DNA of 64,000 nucleotides from contig NZ_AZXF01000015.1 in the NCBI RefSeq assembly GCF_000515115.1, positions 62,001 to 126,000 on the forward strand, in the 5' to 3' direction. Origin of the DNA: Nocardiopsis sp. CNT312 (GTDB lineage Bacteria; Actinomycetota; Actinomycetes; Streptosporangiales; Streptosporangiaceae). How positions within the stretch are numbered: position 1 is the stretch's first letter; each line of letters starts with the position of its first letter. The notes under the pieces are model-generated. The model was not told the DNA's origin and made no database searches. It saw only the letters and a program-made list of their open reading frames with translations. This document shows positions 50,219-59,496 of this stretch, piece by piece. The position numbers and the translations under genes are program-made.

Positions 50219-51102
50219 GTGAGCGCCCTTGTCTTGACGGTGAACAGTCCTTGGGGTCGGGCCTGGAGGAGGGCGACGATGGCGGTGAAGGCGATGAGTT
50301 TGGCTAGGGAGGCGTCGGTCCAGGCTTCGACGGTGGCGTTGAGCATGCCCAGGGCGAAGGCGGCGATGACGGTGCCGCGGAGTTGGCCCAGGCCGCCGAT
50401 GACGACGACGAGGAAGGCGTCGACGATGTAGTTGGTGCCTAGGGTGGGGCCAGTGGGGCCGGTGAGGGTGAGGGCGACCCCGGCGATGCCGGCGAGTCCG
50501 GAGCCGATGAAGAAGGTGGTGGCGTCGACTCTGCGGGTGTTGATGCCGGTGACGGCGGCGAGGTCGCGGTTGTGGATGACGGCGCGCATCTGGCGGCCCT
50601 GGCGGGAGCGGTTGAGGTAGTAGGCGATGGCGGCGACGGCGGTCAGGGCCAGGGTGAGGATGAACAGGCGTGCGTAGTGGATGCGGATGTCGCCGAGGGT
50701 GATGCCTTCGGTGAGCCAGGGGGGTGCGGGTACGTCGACGTTGGGTGCGCCGAAGGTGTCGCGGGCGGCCTGTTGGAGGATCATGCCGATGCCGAAGGTG
50801 AGCAGGAGGGTGTCGAGGGGGCGTCCGTAGAAGTGGCGGATGAGGCCGAGTTCGAGGAGCCAGCCCAGGGTGCCGGTGACGGCGAAGGCGACGGGGAGGG
50901 CGACGATGAGGGAGTAGGCGGGGTTGACGCCGATCCAGGCGTGCAGGACGTAGGCGGTGTAGGCGCCGATCATGATGAACTCGCCGTGGGCCATGTTGAT
51001 GACGCCCATTTGGCCGAAGGTGAAGTTGAGGCCGAGCGCGGCGAGCAGGAGGACGGCGCCGATGGCCAGGCCGACGGGGAGTTGGGTGATGAGGGCGTCC
51101 AC
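50215..51102 (-). CDS. urtB: Urea-type ABC transporter permease UrtB
   Basis: A 295-residue LivH-like permease: LGLNFTFGQMGVINMAHGEF is the family hallmark, followed by FGIGMILQQAARDTFGAPNV and VVVIGGLGQLRGTVIAAFAL. GTG 51102 has AAGGAG six bases upstream. It lies 65 bp after the UrtA gene. Confidence 0.85.
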   Translation of the reverse strand: MDALITQLPVGLAIGAVLLLAALGLNFTFGQMGVINMAHGEFIMIGAYTAYVLHAWIGVNPAYSLIVALPVAFAVTGTLGWLLELGLIRHFYGRPLDTLLLTFGIGMILQQAARDTFGAPNVDVPAPPWLTEGITLGDIRIHYARLFILTLALTAVAAIAYYLNRSRQGRQMRAVIHNRDLAAVTGINTRRVDATTFFIGSGLAGIAGVALTLTGPTGPTLGTNYIVDAFLVVVIGGLGQLRGTVIAAFALGMLNATVEAWTDASLAKLIAFTAIVALLQARPQGLFTVKTRALT

Positions 51103-51167
51103 CGCGGCTCCTTTCCGGGGGTGGGGCGGCCGGGACTCCTGTCCCGGCCGCCGGGGTGAGGGCGGGG

Positions 51168-52382
51168 TCAGCCGGTGAGGTCGGCGGCCCAGTCGTAACC
51201 GGTCAGGTAGGGGTCGGGGGTGATGGGTTCGGGGGAGGTCCAGATCTCGTCGATGAGGCCGTCGTCGTTGATCTGTCCGATGCGTGCGGTCTTGATGACG
51301 TGCTGGGTGTCGCCGTCGAGGGTGATGGTGCCTTCGGGGGCGTCGATGGTGATGCCGTCGAGGGCGGCGCGGACGTCGTCGACCTCGAAGCTGTCGGCTT
51401 CCTCGACGGCGGCCTTCCAGAGGTAGACGGCGTTGTAGGCGGACTGCATGGGGTCGGAGGTGACGCGGTCGGCGCCGTAGGTGTCGGTGAAGGCTTCGAC
51501 GAAACCGGTGTTGGCGTCGGTCTGGGTGCTCTGGTAGTAGTTCCAGGCTGTGAGGTGGCCGGCGATGTTGTCGGCGCCGATGCCCTCGACCTCTTCTTCG
51601 GCGATGCTGACGCTCAGGACGGGGGTGTCGTCGGGGGTGACGCCGGCTGAGCGCAACTGCTGGAAGAAGCTGACGTTGGAGTCGCCGTTGAGGGTGTTGA
51701 AGACGGCGTCGGGTTCGGTGCGGGCGATGTCGTTGGTGATGGTGGAGTATTCGGTGTGGCCGAGGGGGGTGTACTCCTCGGCGGTGATCTCCATGTCGTG
51801 GGCTTGGGCGTAGGCGTTGATGATCTGGTTGGCGGTGCGGGGGAAGACGTAGTCGCTGCCGACGAGGTAGAGGCTGGTGTGGCCCTGTTCGCGCAGGTAG
51901 TCCAGGGCGGGGATGATCTGCTGGTTGGTGGTGGCGCCGGTGTAGACGATGTTGTCGGAGGCTTCGAGGCCTTCGTATTGGACGGGGTACCAGAGCAGGC
52001 CGTTGTTGCGTTCGAAGACGGGGAGCATGGCCTTGCGGGAGGCGGAGGTCCAGCCGCCGAAGACGGTGACGGCGTCGTCGGACTGCAGGAGTTTCTCGGC
52101 GCGTTCGGCGAAGGTGGCCTCGTCGGAGGCGCCGTCTTCGATGACGGGTTCGATCTGGTGGCCGAGGACGCCTCCGTCGGCGTTGATCTCGTCGATGGCG
52201 AGTTGGACGGAGTCGCGGACGGTGACCTCGCTGATGGCCATGGTGCCGGACAGGGAGTGGAGCATGCCGACGGTGACGGTGTCGCCGTCGGTGCCGTCTG
52301 TGGTGGCGCCGCCGCAGGCGGTGGTGAGCAGGAGGAGTGCGGTGGTGGCCGCGGTGAGGGCGCCTCGGCGTGTGCGTGCCAT
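51168..52382 (-). CDS. urtA: Urea-type ABC transporter substrate-binding lipoprotein UrtA
   Basis: A 404-residue periplasmic-binding-fold lipoprotein. Signal [20 protein letters not shown] is followed by lipobox TACGG. The mature protein has the UrtA signature run [60 protein letters not shown] and [20 protein letters not shown]. It binds urea (or short amides) outside the membrane. The operon order urtABCDE is complete, but urease genes are not in the window. Confidence 0.9.
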   Translation of the reverse strand: MARTRRGALTAATTALLLLTTACGGATTDGTDGDTVTVGMLHSLSGTMAISEVTVRDSVQLAIDEINADGGVLGHQIEPVIEDGASDEATFAERAEKLLQSDDAVTVFGGWTSASRKAMLPVFERNNGLLWYPVQYEGLEASDNIVYTGATTNQQIIPALDYLREQGHTSLYLVGSDYVFPRTANQIINAYAQAHDMEITAEEYTPLGHTEYSTITNDIARTEPDAVFNTLNGDSNVSFFQQLRSAGVTPDDTPVLSVSIAEEEVEGIGADNIAGHLTAWNYYQSTQTDANTGFVEAFTDTYGADRVTSDPMQSAYNAVYLWKAAVEEADSFEVDDVRAALDGITIDAPEGTITLDGDTQHVIKTARIGQINDDGLIDEIWTSPEPITPDPYLTGYDWAADLTG

Positions 52383-52461
52383 GTGTGTCCGTCTCTGGGG
52401 TGGGGGTCAAGGGGTCTTGTAGGAGGCTGGTGGGGGGCTGTTTCGTGGGGTGTGTTGGTGG

Positions 52462-52472
52462 GTTTCGTATAC
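52462..52472 (-). promoter_or_regulatory. Possible GlnR-type half site before urtA
   Basis: The minus strand reads GTATACGAAAC about 80 bp upstream of the urtA start, resembling the GlnR pattern GTnAC followed by GAAAC although the spacing is shorter than usual. Nitrogen control of urtABCDE is expected in actinobacteria; the site itself is weak. Confidence 0.25.
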
Positions 52473-52535
52473 ATTCCGGTATCCGGTGCGGGTGTTAAAA
52501 CGGTGCGGTGGGCTCCGCGCAGTGCTCTACTTGAC

Positions 52536-52549
52536 ATAATGTGCATTAT
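52536..52549. promoter_or_regulatory. AT-rich palindrome upstream of urtA
   Basis: ATAATG-TG-CATTAT, perfect 6-bp arms, 154 bp upstream of urtA, overlapping a TTGACA at 52531. Confidence 0.45.
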
Positions 52550-52809
52550 CGGCTTTGTGGGAGTGCCTGCGGGGTAGGGGCTTGCGGGTCGGCGGCGGCC
52601 GGTCCGGACGTCGCCGCGTGTTGCCGTGGCTTCCGACTGCCGTCACGCCGGGTGGTTGCGGCGGGACCGTGGTTCTTCGGTGCCTTGTGCTTCGCCGACG
52701 GTGCCGCGGTGTGGTCGTGCGCGCGGCTGGCCTGCGCCGGGGTGCCTGGTCCGGGGCGGTTCTGTGCTTGGTCCCCCCGTGTGGGGCCTCGCTTCCGCTG
52801 CCCCGTTTG

Positions 52810-52831
52810 ATGCATAAATGATGTTATGCAT
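52810..52831. promoter_or_regulatory. AT-rich palindrome with 8-bp arms
   Basis: ATGCATAA-N6-TTATGCAT. It shares the TGCAT-A/T-AT core with the palindrome at 52536, 274 bp away, so both could bind the same GntR-like protein or act as a looping pair. Confidence 0.45.
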
Positions 52832-53101
52832 GATTTTGTGGGTCTTTGATGTCTTGTGCGTGTTGTGGCGCAGGGATCCCGAAGCTCCGGCGAGGGAGCA
52901 AGCAATCCGTGGGTGGCTCTTCCCAGGCAAAGACTCCGGCGCACCAGCCGGTAGCAGGACTGCTCCCCCTGGGCGCGGCCGGACTGGATGCCCGCGTGGA
53001 CGCAAGGGTGGCCGTGCTCCCAGAACTGCTCATTTCTGAGAGCACGGAGCGCGGCGTGGGTGAGCGGCGACGACGCGGCGGAAGAGGGTCGGGGACTTAG
53101 T

Positions 53102-53116
53102 ATGACCGTCGGTCAT
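53102..53116. promoter_or_regulatory. TetR-type operator
   Basis: ATGACCG-T-CGGTCAT, a perfect 7-1-7 repeat of the TGACCGnCGGTCA kind bound by many TetR regulators. It lies 33 bp before a short orphan ORF with a good ribosome site, but no TetR gene is adjacent. Confidence 0.6.
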
Positions 53117-53148
53117 TCGATCTTGCCGAGTCCCTCCGGAGGCATCCT

Positions 53149-53232
53149 GTGGACGACACCGCCGCCCAGTACGGCACCGTGGCCATCGGCTGCGGTCCCG
53201 CCGACACCATCCACTTCGCCCGCCTGGCCTGA
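53149..53232 (+). pseudogene. 27-codon orphan; possible start of a lost flavin monooxygenase gene
   Basis: GTG 53149 follows CCGGAGG by six bases. The product [20 protein letters not shown] then IHFARLA looks like the first 25 residues of an FAD-dependent monooxygenase (VAIxGCGPxxxxxARLA), with one residue missing from the glycine motif, and then stops. With the TetR-type operator in front, this resembles a regulated drug/phenol hydroxylase gene cut to its 5' end. Confidence 0.35.
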
Positions 53233-53261
53233 CGGCCCCGACACCCCCACGGGAACACTCC

Positions 53262-53900
53262 GTGCCCGAACGAGACTTCACCGACTACATCGACCGCGTC
53301 GGCGGCCACTTCGGTTCCCGTGCCGCTCTCTACCAGGCCGTGGCCGCCCACACCGGGGCGCGCCGCGTCCTGTATCCCGGCAGCTACCTCGATCTCGCCC
53401 CCTCCCACATCTGGCCCGACGTTACCTACCTCGACGCCGACACCCGCGCCCGCAAGGCCTTCCAGGGCCCCAGCGCCCTCAGCCTGGCCACCCGGCACAA
53501 GCGCTACCCGGAGAAACCCCGCATCGCGTTCGTGCCGGGCGACTACACCCGTACCCTCGCGGAACTGCCCGCGGCCGAGTGGGATCTGGTGATCTCCCTG
53601 TATGCGGGCCCCGTCTCCGAACACGCCACCCGCTGCCTGCGCCCGGAGGGCTGGCTCCTGGCCAACAACAGCCACGCCGACGCTGGCCTCGCCCGCCTCG
53701 ACCCCCGCTACCGGCTCGCCGCGGTCCTGCACCACAGCTCCGGCCGCTACCGCCTCACCACCGACGGCCTCGACCGCTACCTGCGGCCCAAGCGCCCGCC
53801 CCATCCGACCCGCGAACAGCTCCACGCCTCAGGCAGGGGCACCGCCTATACCCACCCGGCCGCCGCCTACCTCTTCCGTCTCCACCCGCGCGAACGGTAG
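53262..53900 (+). CDS. Conserved protein of unknown function, methyltransferase-like fold
   Basis: A 212-residue cytoplasmic protein. [20 protein letters not shown], then [12 protein letters not shown] and [20 protein letters not shown] with [19 protein letters not shown] follow the strand-loop pattern of class I methyltransferases (strand 1, acidic strand-2 end, post-strand-4), but the glycine-rich motif I is not canonical (PGSYLD). Similar proteins are usually left as hypothetical. GTG 53262 has GGGA upstream. No operon partner. Confidence 0.65.
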   Translation: MPERDFTDYIDRVGGHFGSRAALYQAVAAHTGARRVLYPGSYLDLAPSHIWPDVTYLDADTRARKAFQGPSALSLATRHKRYPEKPRIAFVPGDYTRTLAELPAAEWDLVISLYAGPVSEHATRCLRPEGWLLANNSHADAGLARLDPRYRLAAVLHHSSGRYRLTTDGLDRYLRPKRPPHPTREQLHASGRGTAYTHPAAAYLFRLHPRER

Positions 53901-54313
53901 GCACGCCCCGGGAGCCCGTCGGACCTCGGCGGGCGCCCGGGGCGGCCTGTACGTGTGACGACGGGAACGCCTGGGCTACCAGCGGGTTATCTGTCCTCTC
54001 ACCGTGGTTTCGGCAGTCCCGGGCCGTGGTGTGGTTGCCGGTTCTCCCCGGCCCCGCTCCCCCGGCTCCCGCGCGCCCTTCCCGGGCCCCGCTCCCCCGG
54101 CCCGCGTGGTCCGCAGGTGGTGGTCGGGACACGAAGGCACGGGAAAGTCGCTCAAAGCAGTCATCCTTTGTCGCTGCGTGGTCGCGGCACGTCCTCTGGA
54201 ACGCGCCCCGACCGGCGGCTACGGTGGCCGTTGGCGAGGCCTCCCCCGCGCAGCACCCGGTCCTGCCCCCGCGCCGCCGCACGGACGACGAACCATCGGG
54301 GAGGAGGGCCGCC
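53901..54313. other. Intergenic region with a direct repeat, upstream of the phosphoketolase gene
   Basis: It is very GC-rich. The 17-bp sequence GGCCCCGCTCCCCCGGC occurs at 54050-54066 and again at 54085-54101. No gene is recognisable. GAGGAGGG at 54301 is the ribosome site of the phosphoketolase gene; its promoter is probably near 54140-54220. Confidence 0.5.
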
Positions 54314-56662
54314 ATGGCCCTGGAACAGGATGAACTCGAACGCGTCGACGCCTACTGGCGGGCGGCGAACTACCTGTCGGTCGGGCAGATCTACCTGATG
54401 GACAACCCGCTGCTGCGTACGGAGCTGCTCCCCGAACACGTCAAGCCCCGGCTGCTGGGGCACTGGGGCACCTGTCCGGGGCTGAACTTCTGCTACGCCC
54501 ACCTCAACCGGGTCATCCGGGAGCGCGGCACGGAGATGATGTACGTGATGGGGCCCGGCCACGGCGGTCCGGCGGCGGTGGCCAACGCCTGGCTGGAGGG
54601 CACCTACAGCGAGGTGTACCGGCAGGTGTCCCAGGACGAGGCGGGGATGCGGCGGCTGTTCCGCCAGTTCTCCTTCCCCGGCGGCGTGCCCAGCCATGCG
54701 GCCCCGGAGACGCCTGGATCGATCCACGAGGGCGGCGAGCTGGGGTACTCGCTGGCGCACGCGCACGGCGCGGCTCTGGACAACCCGGAGCTGGTGGTGG
54801 CGTGTGTGGTGGGCGACGGGGAGGCGGAGACGGGGCCGCTGGCGGCGAGCTGGCACGCCACCTCGTTCCTGGACCCGGTGCGCGACGGCGCGGTGCTGCC
54901 GATCCTGCACCTGAACGGGTACAAGATCTCCAACCCGACGGTGCTGGCGCGCATCCCCGAGCGGGAGCTGGAGCTGTTCTTCGAGGGGCTGGGGTACCGG
55001 CCGCTGACGGTGTCGGGGGACGATCCTGCGGTCATGCACGGGCGGATGGCGCGGGTGCTGGACGAGGCGATGGGCATGATCGCCGACATCCAGGGGGCGG
55101 CACGCTCGGGCCGGGCTTCGCGGCGCCCGGTGTGGCCGCTGGTGGTGCTGCGCTCCCCCAAGGGGTGGACGGGCCCGCGCGAGGTGGACGGTGTTCCGGT
55201 GGAGGGGACGTGGCGCGCGCACCAGGTGCCGTTGGCGGGGGTGCGCACCGAGGCCGCCCATCTGCGGATGCTGGAGCGGTGGATGCGTTCCTACCGGCCC
55301 GGGGAGCTGTTCGGCGGAGACGGGGCACCGGTGGCGGTGGTGCGGTCGGCGGTGCCGGGGGCCGGTCGGCGGATGAGTGCGTCGCCGCACGCCAACGGCG
55401 GTCTGCTGGTGCGGGACCTGGTGCTGCCGGACTTTCGCGACTACGCCGTGAAGGTGGGCGGTCCCGGTACGGGTGTCAGTGAGCCGACCCGGGTGCTGGG
55501 GGGTTTTCTGCGGGATGTGGCGCGGGCCAACGAGGGGTCGTTCCGTCTGGTGGGGCCGGACGAGACGGCCTCGAACCGGTTGGCGGCGGTGTTCGAGGCC
55601 ACCGATCGGGTGTGGCAGGAGGGGTTGGAGGGCACCGATGAGCACTTGGGGCGGCACGGGCAGGTGATGGAGGTGCTCAGTGAGCACCTGTGCCAGGGCT
55701 GGCTGGAGGGGTATCTGCTGACGGGGCGGCACGGTCTGTTCAGTTGCTACGAGGCGTTCGTGCACATCGTGGACGCGATGTTCAACCAGCACGCTAAGTG
55801 GTTGAAGGCTTCGCGGGCGCTGCCGTGGCGGCGGCCGATCGCGTCGTTGAACTACTTGTTGACGTCGCATGTGTGGCGTCAGGACCACAACGGGTTCACG
55901 CACCAGGATCCGGGGTTTTTGGATGTGGTGATGAACAAGCCGGCGGAGCTGGTGCGGGTGTACCTGCCGCCGGACGCGAACACGCTGCTGTCGGTGGCCG
56001 ACCACTGCCTGCGCTCGCGTGACTACGTGAACGTGGTGGTGGCGGGCAAGCAGCCGTCGCTGGACTACCTGTCGATGGAGGAGGCGGTGGCGCACTGCAC
56101 GCGCGGGCTCGGGATCTGGGAGTGGGCCAGTACCGAGGGCGGCGGCGATCCGGACGTGGTGCTGGCGTGTGCGGGTGACGTGCCGACGCTGGAGACGGTG
56201 GCGGCCGCGGCTTTGCTGCGGGAGTTGTTTCCGAGTCTGCGGGTGCGGGTGGTGAATGTGGTGGACCTGATGCGGTTGCAGCCGGCCAGTGAGCACCCGC
56301 ACGGGTTGAGCGATGCCGAGTACGAGGCGTTGTTCACCACGGACCGGCCGGTGGTCTTCGCCTTCCACGGGTACCCGTGGCTGGTGCACCGGCTGGCCTA
56401 CCGGCGGCGGGGCCACGCGAACCTGCACGTGCGGGGGTACAAGGAGGAGGGCACCACGACGACGCCCTTCGACATGGTGATGCTCAACGACCTGGACCGG
56501 TACCACCTGGTGATCGACGTGATCGACCGGGTGGAGGCGCTGGCGCGCAGCGCGGGGCACGTGCGCCAGCGGATGGTGGACGCGCGTCTGCGGGCGCGGG
56601 CCCATACGCGCGAGTACGGCCAGGACCCCGAGGGGGTGCGGGAGTGGGTGTGGCCGTACTGA
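54314..56662 (+). CDS. xfp: Phosphoketolase
   Basis: A 782-residue TPP-dependent phosphoketolase that splits xylulose-5-phosphate and/or fructose-6-phosphate with phosphate into acetyl phosphate plus an aldose phosphate. Visible: [20 protein letters not shown] at the start, [40 protein letters not shown], the TPP site [26 protein letters not shown] and [20 protein letters not shown]. Length is normal (about 790). ATG 54314 has GAGGAGGG seven bases upstream. It overlaps ackA by one base (TGATG), and the two make ATP from acetyl phosphate. Confidence 0.93.
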   Translation: MALEQDELERVDAYWRAANYLSVGQIYLMDNPLLRTELLPEHVKPRLLGHWGTCPGLNFCYAHLNRVIRERGTEMMYVMGPGHGGPAAVANAWLEGTYSEVYRQVSQDEAGMRRLFRQFSFPGGVPSHAAPETPGSIHEGGELGYSLAHAHGAALDNPELVVACVVGDGEAETGPLAASWHATSFLDPVRDGAVLPILHLNGYKISNPTVLARIPERELELFFEGLGYRPLTVSGDDPAVMHGRMARVLDEAMGMIADIQGAARSGRASRRPVWPLVVLRSPKGWTGPREVDGVPVEGTWRAHQVPLAGVRTEAAHLRMLERWMRSYRPGELFGGDGAPVAVVRSAVPGAGRRMSASPHANGGLLVRDLVLPDFRDYAVKVGGPGTGVSEPTRVLGGFLRDVARANEGSFRLVGPDETASNRLAAVFEATDRVWQEGLEGTDEHLGRHGQVMEVLSEHLCQGWLEGYLLTGRHGLFSCYEAFVHIVDAMFNQHAKWLKASRALPWRRPIASLNYLLTSHVWRQDHNGFTHQDPGFLDVVMNKPAELVRVYLPPDANTLLSVADHCLRSRDYVNVVVAGKQPSLDYLSMEEAVAHCTRGLGIWEWASTEGGGDPDVVLACAGDVPTLETVAAAALLRELFPSLRVRVVNVVDLMRLQPASEHPHGLSDAEYEALFTTDRPVVFAFHGYPWLVHRLAYRRRGHANLHVRGYKEEGTTTTPFDMVMLNDLDRYHLVIDVIDRVEALARSAGHVRQRMVDARLRARAHTREYGQDPEGVREWVWPY

Positions 56663-57732
56663 TGCGGGTTCTGGTGGTCAACGCGGGGTCGAGCAGTGTG
56701 AAGCTGAGTGTGGTCGAGGGGCGCGAGGCCGTGGTGTGGGAGCGGTCGGTGCCGGTTCGGGCCGGTGGGTGGGACGAGGCGGCGGTGGAGGGGGCGCTGG
56801 CGTCTCTGCCGGAGGTGGACGCGGTGGGCCACCGGGTGGTGCACGGGGGCCCTGACCTGGTTCGTCCCGCGGTGGTGGACGGCGGGGTGGTGGAGTACCT
56901 GGAGTCTCTGGTGGGGTTGGCGCCGCTGCACCAGGAGGCGGCGCTGGCGGGGATCGCGTCGGTGGGGCGGCTGCTGCCGGGGGTGCCGGCGGTGGCGTGT
57001 TTCGACACGGCCTTCCATGCGACGCTGCCGCGGGAGGCGGCCACGTACGCGGTTCCGGAGCGGTGGGGGGTGCGCCGGTACGGGTTCCACGGGCTCTCGC
57101 ACGCCTACGCTTCGCGTCGGGCGGCGGAGTGGGTGGGCGGTGGGCGTGTGGTGGTGGCGCATCTGGGGGCGGGTGCGTCGCTGGCGGCGGTGCTCGGGGG
57201 GCGGTGTGTGGATACCACGATGGGGTTCACGCCGGTGGAGGGTCTGGTGATGGCGACCCGGTCGGGCAGTGTGGATCCGGGGATGGTGGTGTGGCTGGTC
57301 GAGCACTGCGGGATGTCGGCCGAGCGGGTGGGGTGGGAGTTGGAGCACGCGTCGGGTCTGGTGGCGCTGGCGGGGACGGCGGACATGCGGCGGGTGGTGG
57401 AGCGCGAGGCGTCCGGTGACGGTGGGGCCGGGCTGGCGCTGGGGGTGTACGTGCACCGGTTGCGGGCGCAGGTGGCGGCGATGGCGGCGGCGCTGGGCGG
57501 GTTGGAGGTGCTGGTGTTCACCGGGGGTGTGGGTGAGGGGTCGGCGCGGGTGCGGGCGCTGGCCGCGGAGGGGTTGGGTTTTCTGGGTGTGGGCGTGGAC
57601 GGGAGGGTCAACGCGCAGGTGGAGGGTGAGTGTGAGGTGAGTGCGGCGGGTGCGCGGGTGCGCACGTTGGTGGTGCGTGCGCGTGAGGACGTGGAGGTCG
57701 TTCGGGGGGTGCGGGAGGCTCTGGGCGGGTGA
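56662..57732 (+). CDS. ackA: Acetate kinase
   Basis: A 356-residue kinase converting acetyl phosphate + ADP to acetate + ATP (EC 2.7.2.1). Motifs: VNAGSSSVKLSVVEG, GHRVVHGGP (substrate Arg), FDTAFHATLPREAATYAVPE, RYGFHGLSHAYASRRA, HLGAGASLAAVLGGRCVDTT, GSVDPGMVVW and FTGGVGEGSARVR. It is about 40 residues shorter than most homologues, losing loop regions rather than catalytic parts. GTG 56650 is a possible in-frame earlier start. Coupled to the phosphoketolase gene. Confidence 0.92.
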   Translation: MRVLVVNAGSSSVKLSVVEGREAVVWERSVPVRAGGWDEAAVEGALASLPEVDAVGHRVVHGGPDLVRPAVVDGGVVEYLESLVGLAPLHQEAALAGIASVGRLLPGVPAVACFDTAFHATLPREAATYAVPERWGVRRYGFHGLSHAYASRRAAEWVGGGRVVVAHLGAGASLAAVLGGRCVDTTMGFTPVEGLVMATRSGSVDPGMVVWLVEHCGMSAERVGWELEHASGLVALAGTADMRRVVEREASGDGGAGLALGVYVHRLRAQVAAMAAALGGLEVLVFTGGVGEGSARVRALAAEGLGFLGVGVDGRVNAQVEGECEVSAAGARVRTLVVRAREDVEVVRGVREALGG

Positions 57733-57772
57733 GGGGGTGTGTCCGGGGGCGGCTGGGCTCTGGGTGGTGGGG

Positions 57773-57812
57773 AGGACTGCGGGGCCCGGTCTTGCTCGGG
57801 CCCCGCAGTCCT
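57773..57812. terminator. Terminator after ackA
   Basis: Perfect 16-bp arms (AGGACTGCGGGGCCCG and complement) around an 8-base loop, 41 bp after the stop codon. Confidence 0.8.
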
Positions 57813-57847
57813 CGGGGTGGGTGTGCCGCTTCTTTGGATACCCGTGG

Positions 57848-57908
57848 CCGGCCGGTCCGTGGTGAACGGCGCTTCGTGCTCGGCATCGCTCAGCCCGTGC
57901 GGGTGCTC
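57848..57908 (-). pseudogene. Fragment of a second phosphoketolase gene, inverted
   Basis: Reverse-complemented, these 61 bases match 56291-56351 of the phosphoketolase gene with 5 mismatches (about 92 percent). The frame reads [20 protein letters not shown] versus [20 protein letters not shown]. The match ends on one side at the peroxiredoxin stop codon (57910) and on the other in unrelated sequence. It is too short for function; it is either the remnant of a diverged paralogue or a local inverted duplication. Confidence 0.75.
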
Positions 57909-57909
57909 G

Positions 57910-58560
57910 CTAGTGGAGGGTGTCGAGGGCGGCGATGATGTCGGTCGGTTCGGCGCGGGTGGTGTAGTCGGTGTCGGTGAAGGCCCAGCGGACGGTGCCG
58001 TTCCTGTCGATGACGTAGGTGGCGGGCAGGGGCAGGGTCCGGGGGTGGCCGTCGTTGACGCGCTGGAGGTCGAAGCCGAACTTGTCGTAGACGGCCGCGA
58101 GGTCGTCGGGAAGGTCGAAGGCCAGCCCGTACTGCCTGGCGGTGTCGGAGCCGATGTCGCTGAGGACGTCGAAGGCCAGGTCGTGTTTCTCGGTGAGGGT
58201 GAGGGACTCGTCGGGGATTTGCGGGGAGACGGCCACGAGGTGGGCGCCGCGTGCGGTGATGGCGTCGTGGTGCTGCTGGAGGGAGCGTAGGGCCATGTTG
58301 CAGTAGGGGCACCAGGCGCCGCGGTAGAAGGTCAGGACGACCGGCCCCTCGGCCAGGAGGCTGGTCAGGGAGACGGTGTGTCCGGTGGCGGAGGGAAGGC
58401 TGAAGGGTGGGGCCTGGGCTCCGACTGCCAGCGCGTGGTCTGCTTGGCCCGAGTCGGCGAGTTCTCGGTTGGCTCTGTGCATGATCTCGCGGATTTCGGC
58501 GGGGATGTCCTGCTGTCGTGCTTCGTAGAAGTTGCGCAGTTCGGTGTTGAGGGTGGTCAT
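57910..58560 (-). CDS. Peroxiredoxin-like protein (AhpC/TSA family)
   Basis: A 216-residue thiol peroxidase-like protein. The catalytic region is PVVLTFYRGAWCPYCNMALR (CxxC, about residues 74-93), preceded by LAVGAQAPPFSLPSATGHTV and followed by LVAVSPQIPDESLTLTEKHD. The C-P-Y-C motif is typical of the peroxiredoxin-like family that sits between Prx and thioredoxin types. ATG 58560 has GGAAGGAA upstream. Divergent from a TetR gene, with a 32-bp palindrome 34 bp before its start. Confidence 0.85.
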   Translation of the reverse strand: MTTLNTELRNFYEARQQDIPAEIREIMHRANRELADSGQADHALAVGAQAPPFSLPSATGHTVSLTSLLAEGPVVLTFYRGAWCPYCNMALRSLQQHHDAITARGAHLVAVSPQIPDESLTLTEKHDLAFDVLSDIGSDTARQYGLAFDLPDDLAAVYDKFGFDLQRVNDGHPRTLPLPATYVIDRNGTVRWAFTDTDYTTRAEPTDIIAALDTLH

Positions 58561-58593
58561 GGTGTTGGGTTCCTTCCCGGTGGTGTTCGCGCC

Positions 58594-58625
58594 CCCTATC
58601 TTGGAACGCTCATTCCAAGATAGGG
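58594..58625. promoter_or_regulatory. TetR operator between peroxiredoxin and TetR genes
   Basis: Perfect 13-bp arms CCCTATCTTGGAA and TTCCAAGATAGGG flank a CGCTCA spacer. The GGAACG-n-nCATTCC centre is typical of TetR sites. It covers the likely peroxiredoxin promoter, so the divergent TetR protein should repress that gene. Confidence 0.8.
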
Positions 58626-58798
58626 TATGAGGCGGGCCCGTGCCAAGCCGTGCGGAGCGAAGAGCGGGAGGGGCGACTACACTGCCATGAGCCCGGGACC
58701 GGAACCCTCGTGTCCCGCGCGTGCCGTTCGTCGGCTTGTGGTGCCGCGGCGGGTGCGAATTACCGTGGAGTCCGCATCAAGTTGACGGGGGGCGAGCC

Positions 58799-59416
58799 GT
58801 GCCGGACGTCAAGCACTTCGATCCCGACGCCGTTCTGGAGACCGTGGCGCACCTGTTCTGGCGCCGGGGAGCGGATGCGACCGGGATCCAGGACGTGGTG
58901 GCCGCGACCGGGCTGAACCGGTCCAGTCTGTACGCGACGTTCGGCGGCAAGCAGGAGCTCTATCTCGCGGCCCTGCACCGCTATCTCGAACTGCGGTCCC
59001 AGCCGATGCTGCGCTCTCTCACCGGGGAGGGCTGCGGGCTGTCGAGCGTGGCCGAGTTCTTCTCCGGACTGGTCCAAGCGCGCTGCTCGGGTGAGTACGC
59101 CCGCTGGGGGTGCATGGTCTCCAACGCGCACCTGGGTGCCGAGAGCTCCGAGCCCGGGGTCCGCGCCGTCCTGGAACGGCATCACCAGGAGCTGTGGGAG
59201 GCGATGCACACAGCCTTGGCCGCGGCCGAGGAGCAGGGCCAGCTCGCTGCCGGGGTCGACCCCGGCGCCTACGCCGACGTGCTGGTGCTGCTCGCCTACG
59301 GCGTCAACCTGCGTTCGCGGGCGGGCGCTGCCGCCGAGACGCTGCACCGGGCCGTGGAGGCGGCCCTGGAGCCGATCACCGCCCGGTCGGCGGCCCCATC
59401 GGAGTCCGGTCGCTGA
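58799..59416 (+). CDS. TetR/AcrR family regulator of the peroxiredoxin gene
   Basis: A 205-residue TetR protein. DNA-binding part: FDPDAVLETVAHLFWRRGAD, ATGIQDVVAATGLNRSSLYA, TFGGKQELYLAALHRYLELR. The C-terminal domain has EYARWGCMVSNAHLGAESSE with a cysteine that may sense redox-active compounds, as in related YxaF/NemR-type repressors. GTG 58799 has GGGGGGCGAG upstream. Divergent to the peroxiredoxin gene. Confidence 0.85.
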   Translation: MPDVKHFDPDAVLETVAHLFWRRGADATGIQDVVAATGLNRSSLYATFGGKQELYLAALHRYLELRSQPMLRSLTGEGCGLSSVAEFFSGLVQARCSGEYARWGCMVSNAHLGAESSEPGVRAVLERHHQELWEAMHTALAAAEEQGQLAAGVDPGAYADVLVLLAYGVNLRSRAGAAAETLHRAVEAALEPITARSAAPSESGR

Positions 59417-59496
59417 GGGGCGCTGTTTTTCGTGCGCGGCCCTGCCCCGCTGCCCCGGTGGTAGGGACGGGTCGGGGTTTCGGGGATGCTGTGGGC

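Larger units (their letters stand above)
52383..53148. other. Long intergenic region upstream of urtA with two palindromes
   Basis: It contains the urt promoter region, two AT-rich palindromes (52536-52549, 52810-52831), the TetR-like palindrome at 53102 and no convincing gene. Frames present on both strands lack family features and have skewed composition. The part 52840-53060 may hold a relic gene, but no family was recognised. Confidence 0.5.

Noticed and set aside
52541-52821. Several 60-90 codon frames between urtA and the TetR operator
   Set aside because: Overlapping in three frames with Cys/Arg/Gly-rich composition typical of non-coding GC-rich DNA.
54161-56605. Minus-strand open frame opposite the phosphoketolase gene
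   Set aside because: Shadow frame without any domain; the + strand encodes full phosphoketolase.
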